Below, in pieces: positions 8,521-11,645 of a stretch of DNA of 11,645 nucleotides. Source of the stretch: Larix sibirica. Lineage: Eukaryota; Streptophyta; Pinopsida; Pinales; Pinaceae. The notes under the pieces are model-generated. The model did no database searches, was not told where the DNA came from, and was given only the letters and a program-made list of their open reading frames with translations. Both the position numbers and the translations under genes were made by a program. Location of the stretch: positions 20,034 to 31,678 of the forward strand of contig NWUY0300108550.1 of NCBI GenBank assembly GCA_004151065.3, given 5' to 3'. The first letter of the stretch is position 1; the number at the start of each line of letters is the position of its first letter.

Positions 8521-8858
8521 GAAAGACTGTTGTTTTCTCTAGCGGCGCAGCTGCATTCGGATTAGGCCCCGCTGCCCTTAATGTAATTGGATGACAGATT
8601 ATAAAGGAATCCTCTACTCAGTTAAAAATAATAGGGAAGAGCTCGAATTGTTTCCTCCGAAAGAAATATATAGAATTGTTTTGAGACTTTCACGGTCTAT
8701 AGCATTGAGACATTCATGGTCCATCGGAATTTGATCAGGCCGTTTGCTTTTAAAAATCTCATTTCTGTGATGGATTAACAAATTTATGTACTTGCCATAA
8801 GTATTTGTCAACAATATATACTTCAAAGCAAATTTAAAAGCTGAATTTTGTTGGGTAC

Positions 8859-9276
8859 CTGGAATCAGAATACCATCTGTATCAGCCTCAAAGGATTCAA
8901 AGTCATTTCGCTTGGGCCGACTCTCTTTGTTAAAAGCCCCATTCCTCGCAAAATGTAGATCATCATCGTCGTCATCATCTTCCGAGTCAAATCCCAGGTC
9001 AGTTCCGCTTTCAAGATCACCAGATCGAAACCTGTGCTCTTGTTCGGAAACCAGCATATTAACACCATTGGTGTCATTTGTATCAGAAAACCCCTTGACC
9101 GCTAATTTCTGGTCCAAAATTCGAAGGGCTTTTTCGCATGGCTGCGTGGGGCTCTTGCAGTCTCCTACAACGCAAATGGCCGGCCTTCTAGCAAATTTGG
9201 ATTGTTTTCTGTCTAATGTGGATGATTCGCTACCAAATTTAGAGGGTTTACCCAGAGAGCTGCCATTGCAACCCAT
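8859..9276 (-). CDS. F-box/Kelch-repeat protein, exon 1 (N-terminal region with lipidation-like start)
   Basis: Exon 1 encodes residues 1-139 plus the first base of Gly140. The ATG is the first after an in-frame TAA at 9330-9328, and its context is good (A at -3, G at +4). The protein begins MGCNGSSLGK: Gly2 and Ser6 fit the N-myristoylation consensus, and Cys3 is a typical palmitoylation position. A basic stretch follows (RKQSKFARR). Residues 98-106 are Ser-Glu-Asp7, a likely casein-kinase-2 and acidic region. The exon ends DGILIPG, which runs directly into LPNDLAQ of exon 2. ILIPGLPxDLA is the usual start of plant F-box/Kelch proteins, so the join is well supported. The donor is CCAG|GTACCC. 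Together the exons give 1,791 bases, 596 residues plus stop. Confidence 0.85.
8959..8979 (-). repeat. GAT/GAC trinucleotide run encoding seven aspartates
   Basis: Within exon 1, seven consecutive Asp codons (residues 100-106) form an imperfect trinucleotide microsatellite. Mixed GAT and GAC codons make it fairly stable, but it is a likely place for length variation of the acidic run. Confidence 0.7.
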
Positions 9277-9560
9277 GGTTTTTATTTTCCCTGAGAAACG
9301 CGCCCAGATTTCTCTGTTTTGCCAAATTTAGTTAGAATCTGCAACAAAATATGCCAAATCCTTCGCCCCGTATTCACTCCGACCGCCATTTTAGAGCCGA
9401 AATCGCCATTAAAATTCCTTTTCGCAGCTTCAGGACGGTTTACCGAACAGGGAAGTTGGACTTTTCTATACCATTTGTCTTCGTGGGAGCGCATTACGCT
9501 TGTTTGAATTTTAAATAATTTTTAACTTAATCTAAGTTTTTGTTAGGCAACCGGTCCTGA
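9277..9560 (-). promoter_or_regulatory. 5' UTR and proximal promoter region of the F-box/Kelch gene
   Basis: This is the stretch upstream of the start codon on the minus strand. It has an in-frame stop at 9330-9328, so the coding region does not extend further. No convincing TATA box is seen at a normal distance. The nearest AT-rich candidates are GGTATAGAAAAG (about 9473-9462) and a TTATTTAAAATTC stretch near 9508-9520. The open frames here are short and lack recognisable homology. Confidence 0.4.
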
Positions 9561-10039
9561 CTGTGGGTGGGCTTGATAGAGTGAGCCGTTCCACTACCCC
9601 CAGTGGATCTTTAAATGGAAAATGGAGTTTGGTAAAGGTTGGCCCAAATTTGGTAATTTTAGCAAAATAGATTTGGTAAATTTCCAAATTTGTTGGTGGG
9701 GTAATTTTAGCAAAATGGATTTGGTAAATTTCTAAATTTGTTGGTAATTAGTTGGAAATGGGTCAATTTTATTCATATTTAGTATAATAAGTATTGGTTT
9801 TGATGTTAATTGAGTGTAGATTGGGTGGTTGGGAGGAATGTTGTTATCCTCTCCACTCAAATTCAAATTTCAATTTTTGACACTTACTTTTTAGGAGTTG
9901 ACCACTATGTAATGATTGTGGATTATGTAATTGTGGCCATACCTTTATTCTCAGGAATAGTAGATGTTGACATTTCTATGAGTGAAGTGAACCACAATTT
10001 AAAAAAAAAGAATATTGGCATTGACATCTAAATAAGAAA
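9561..10039. other. AT-rich intergenic DNA upstream of the F-box gene
   Basis: Apart from the 48-bp-period duplication at 9652-9745, I see no gene. An open frame at 9810-10031 (73 codons) is Ile/Val-rich and unrecognised, probably chance. Two TTGACAT words (9967 and 10021) resemble units of the minisatellite at the right end of the window. Confidence 0.4.
9652..9745. repeat. 46-bp near-identical direct repeat, period 48
   Basis: The copies at 9652-9697 and 9700-9745 differ at two bases. The unit includes GGTAATTTTAGCAAAAT and ATTTGGTAAATTTC. Related ATTTGGTAA words occur just upstream. It lies about 380 bases upstream of the F-box start codon. Confidence 0.8.
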
Positions 10040-10062
10040 ATTACTCCCTGGATGCGGGTGGT

Positions 10063-11118
10063 ATGAGTAACCAAGCGGAGAACGAGGAAGTTGCCACGAT
10101 GGCCTCCATAGATCACCACGTGCAGGCCCCTCATCATTCCTGCCCCACTCATTAAGTAGGCTTTGTGTTCGATGAGGAGGGCATTCAAATTGATGGATGT
10201 ATGAGCTCACGCTAGAGCTGGCCTCTGTACCTCCGACATCACTCCCCTACTGTGTGAATTAATGGTCACCCTTAGCGTTGTGTTAAAGCCTCCCGGACGA
10301 AAACATTCTACTGTTAGAATGCTAAGAGGCAAGTTTGTTGTGGAAATTTCTCTCCCTCTGCATTTACGGCATCGATTGCAATTTGCAGGGTCCTAGCTCT
10401 CTAGCGCAAACATTCCGCTTTCCTTGAATCCTCCTGCACCCATCTTGTACCTCCCTCCGCTCGGTTCTTCTTTGGTGAGAAACGCAAGCACTAGTTTTTG
10501 CTCTCAGACTGGAGGATGTCTCGTTGACTCCGTGCTACCCCTTGACAAGGTGGCAGAGGCCGAGGACACCAGGGAATTCAAGGTCCTGGAGACGTTAGTG
10601 AAAATGGATATGATAGTTCAATTCCTAGGTACTTAAGGATTCTGATTGAGGACTGGGAGGAATAATTGCTTATTCAGCAGTTGGTTAGCTAAAGAACCAG
10701 AGCAAGGCGCAAATACTACTGGATGGTTAAGAATTTGTTGACTCGTCTCCTTTTGCACTCTCAGGAGCTACTTAAGGGGAACAACCCCCCTCCTTCTCCT
10801 CCCTCAATCAAAGCTAGACACTCTCCCTCTCCTGCGGCTTTGTCCCACATCTCCAAGCCATTGGAGCACATCGACACTCAGCCGACCATTGAGCAAAAGT
10901 AGCCAAATGTCCACAACAATATTGCATCCACCAGCGGGCTCAAGAGGAAGTGCGTCGAACGAGCAAACCCAAGGAATTCAGACTCCCTCCAAAAAACTCA
11001 ATCGCTTCTTGTTAAAGCTAAGATTGATTGCTCTTCAAATTCTGAGGACTAATGTTGCCCTATCCTCGAGGAGAAGCCAAGCGATGCAGACTCCGTCGGC
11101 CCAAGCAACGCCAAGTAA
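10063..11118 (+). pseudogene. Decayed ORF inside the LINE-like insertion
   Basis: In frame 1 an ATG at 10063 opens MSNQAENEEVATMASIDHHV, with a stop at 10153-10155. The frame continues with protein-like sequence to about 10254. A frame-2 stretch runs 10424-10636 (MNPPAPILYLPPLGSS). Frame 1 then resumes from 10630 to the stop at 11116-11118 with several internal stops: WMVKNLLTRLLLHSQELLK, a Pro/Ser-rich linker, then basic SGLKRKCVERANPRNSDSL. The Pro/Ser-rich, basic character would suit a LINE ORF1-type nucleic-acid-binding protein. I see no zinc knuckle or RT motif, so identity remains open. Confidence 0.4.
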
Positions 11119-11460
11119 TTCCGCTTTGTTTTTCTTGTCACTTGTCTCTACAGGCTCTAGGGAAATAACACTTGTAATTTTGTTTTTGAAGGTCTATGTT
11201 ATCTTTTGGGTTGTAGGTTTTTTGAGTAAGCCTGGCCAACATTTTTGTAATAGTCCCATATTAGTCTTCTGTTAGTCTTTTTCAAGCTTTTCATGGACAG
11301 TCAATACTCCTATGCGAGACAAGTCTTTTAATTTTTGAATGGGCAAGGTGCTCATGGTCTAAGCTTTTATTTTTGGTAAAGGCCCTCAGACCTCATGATG
11401 ATCTTGTGCCTGTAACTCTTTTTATACTATAATATAATTCCTCTATGCAACTTAAAAAAA
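11119..11460 (+). other. 3' UTR-like end of the insertion
   Basis: This T-rich noncoding stretch, with no useful reading frame, follows the last stop of the decayed ORF and ends in an A-run. A TATACTATAATATAATTCC segment lies just before the tail. Its polarity agrees with the upstream ORF, supporting insertion by reverse transcription of a plus-strand transcript. Confidence 0.4.
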
Positions 11461-11507
11461 ATATTACTCTTTAAATATTTAAAAAAAAAATTACCAAAAA
11501 AAAAATA

Positions 11508-11645
11508 CAATAAATGTTATCAATTTTAAATTGTGACATCTAATCAATTTTAATTTGTGACATCTATATGGTCAATTTTAATTTTTGACGTCTAAGTGAA
11601 AGAACAAAACAACAATAAATGTTATCAATTTTAAATTGTGACATC
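11508..11645. repeat. AT-rich nested minisatellite, 24-bp unit, 105-bp higher-order period
   Basis: 24-bp units with core TCAATTTTAAATTGTGACAT occur at 11519-11542, 11543-11566 and 11571-11594 (the last more diverged), and a fourth at 11624-11645 is cut by the window end. A 33-base block is repeated exactly at 11508-11540 and 11613-11645, giving a 105-bp higher-order period. The array continues beyond the window. Confidence 0.85.

Larger units (their letters stand above)
5944..8858 (-). other. Intron of the F-box/Kelch gene (2,915 bp)
   Basis: The minus strand begins GTACCC at 8858 and ends TTTCTCCTTGCAG at 5944, a GT..AG intron of phase 1. It is U-rich on the transcribed strand, as plant introns are (for example, purine-rich on the plus strand at 6770-7240). 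Many small open frames occur inside it on both strands, but none is recognisable as a protein. It has collected several duplications and a SINE-like block, listed separately. Confidence 0.8.
10047..11462 (+). mobile_element. LINE-like insertion with decayed ORF and A-rich 3' end, no reverse transcriptase visible
   Basis: Base composition changes sharply to GC-richer sequence at about 10047. The 3' end (11340-11460) has a pattern I associate with plant L1-type elements: GGCCCTCAGACCTCATGATG, then CTGTAACTCTTTTTATACT, then an A-run at 11453-11460. A 7-bp ATTACTC flanks the block at 10040-10046 and 11463-11469 and may be a target-site duplication, though 7 bases can match by chance. The decayed ORF is followed directly by what looks like 3' UTR, so reverse transcriptase and endonuclease sequences are missing. 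A processed pseudogene of a host mRNA is an alternative. Confidence 0.45.

Noticed and set aside
8912-9331. Plus-strand open frame of 139 codons with a poly-Ser run overlapping exon 1
   Set aside because: The Ser run is the antisense of the Asp codon run in the real exon, and the frame covers the start codon and 5' UTR of the F-box gene. There is no independent support.
11508-11645. CRISPR array
   Set aside because: Units are tandem with little or no spacer, diverged and AT-rich, in plant-like DNA. This is a minisatellite.

Overview
This window looks like nuclear DNA of a land plant. It holds one intact-looking protein gene, split by a 2.9 kb intron, set among decayed transposable elements and short tandem repeats. 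Low gene density, AT-rich intergenic DNA, an LTR-type retroelement remnant and a LINE-like 3' end suggest a large repeat-rich genome. A gymnosperm such as a conifer would fit, but that is an inference and no species can be named from the sequence.

The real gene is on the minus strand between 9276 and 4571. Exon 1 (9276-8859) and exon 2 (5943-4571) join across a GT..AG intron and complete a split glycine codon. The product is 596 residues: an N-terminal region with a myristoylation/palmitoylation-like start (Met-Gly-Cys) and an acidic run, an F-box, a Kelch beta-propeller, and a charged C-terminal tail. F-box/Kelch proteins normally act as substrate receptors of SCF E3 ubiquitin ligases. The intron carries several exact short tandem duplications, a hairpin-rich stretch beside a TATA-like motif, and a tRNA-derived (SINE-like) block with repeated B-box-like motifs.

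Left of the gene (1-4060) no intact gene is visible. Positions about 840-1610 look like a decayed LTR of a Copia-type retrotransposon: a TATA box, a transcribed region with about twelve degenerate copies of a GCAYTTCT-type motif, and an LTR-type U5 signature. Next comes a decayed Asn/Gln-rich coding stretch (1631-2460) of unknown identity, with internal in-phase repeats of 123 and 75 bp. A degenerate tandem repeat follows (2822-3105), then AT-rich DNA and the 3' UTR of the F-box gene.

Right of the gene (9277-11645) lie its 5' flank, an AT-rich 48-bp-period duplication (9652-9745), and a GC-richer insertion (about 10047-11462). The insertion has a decayed ORF and a LINE-like 3' end with an A-rich tail, but no visible reverse transcriptase. 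The window ends inside an AT-rich nested minisatellite with a 24-bp unit and a 105-bp higher-order period.

Only the F-box/Kelch gene seems likely to make a functional protein. The other features are best read as repeats and relics.
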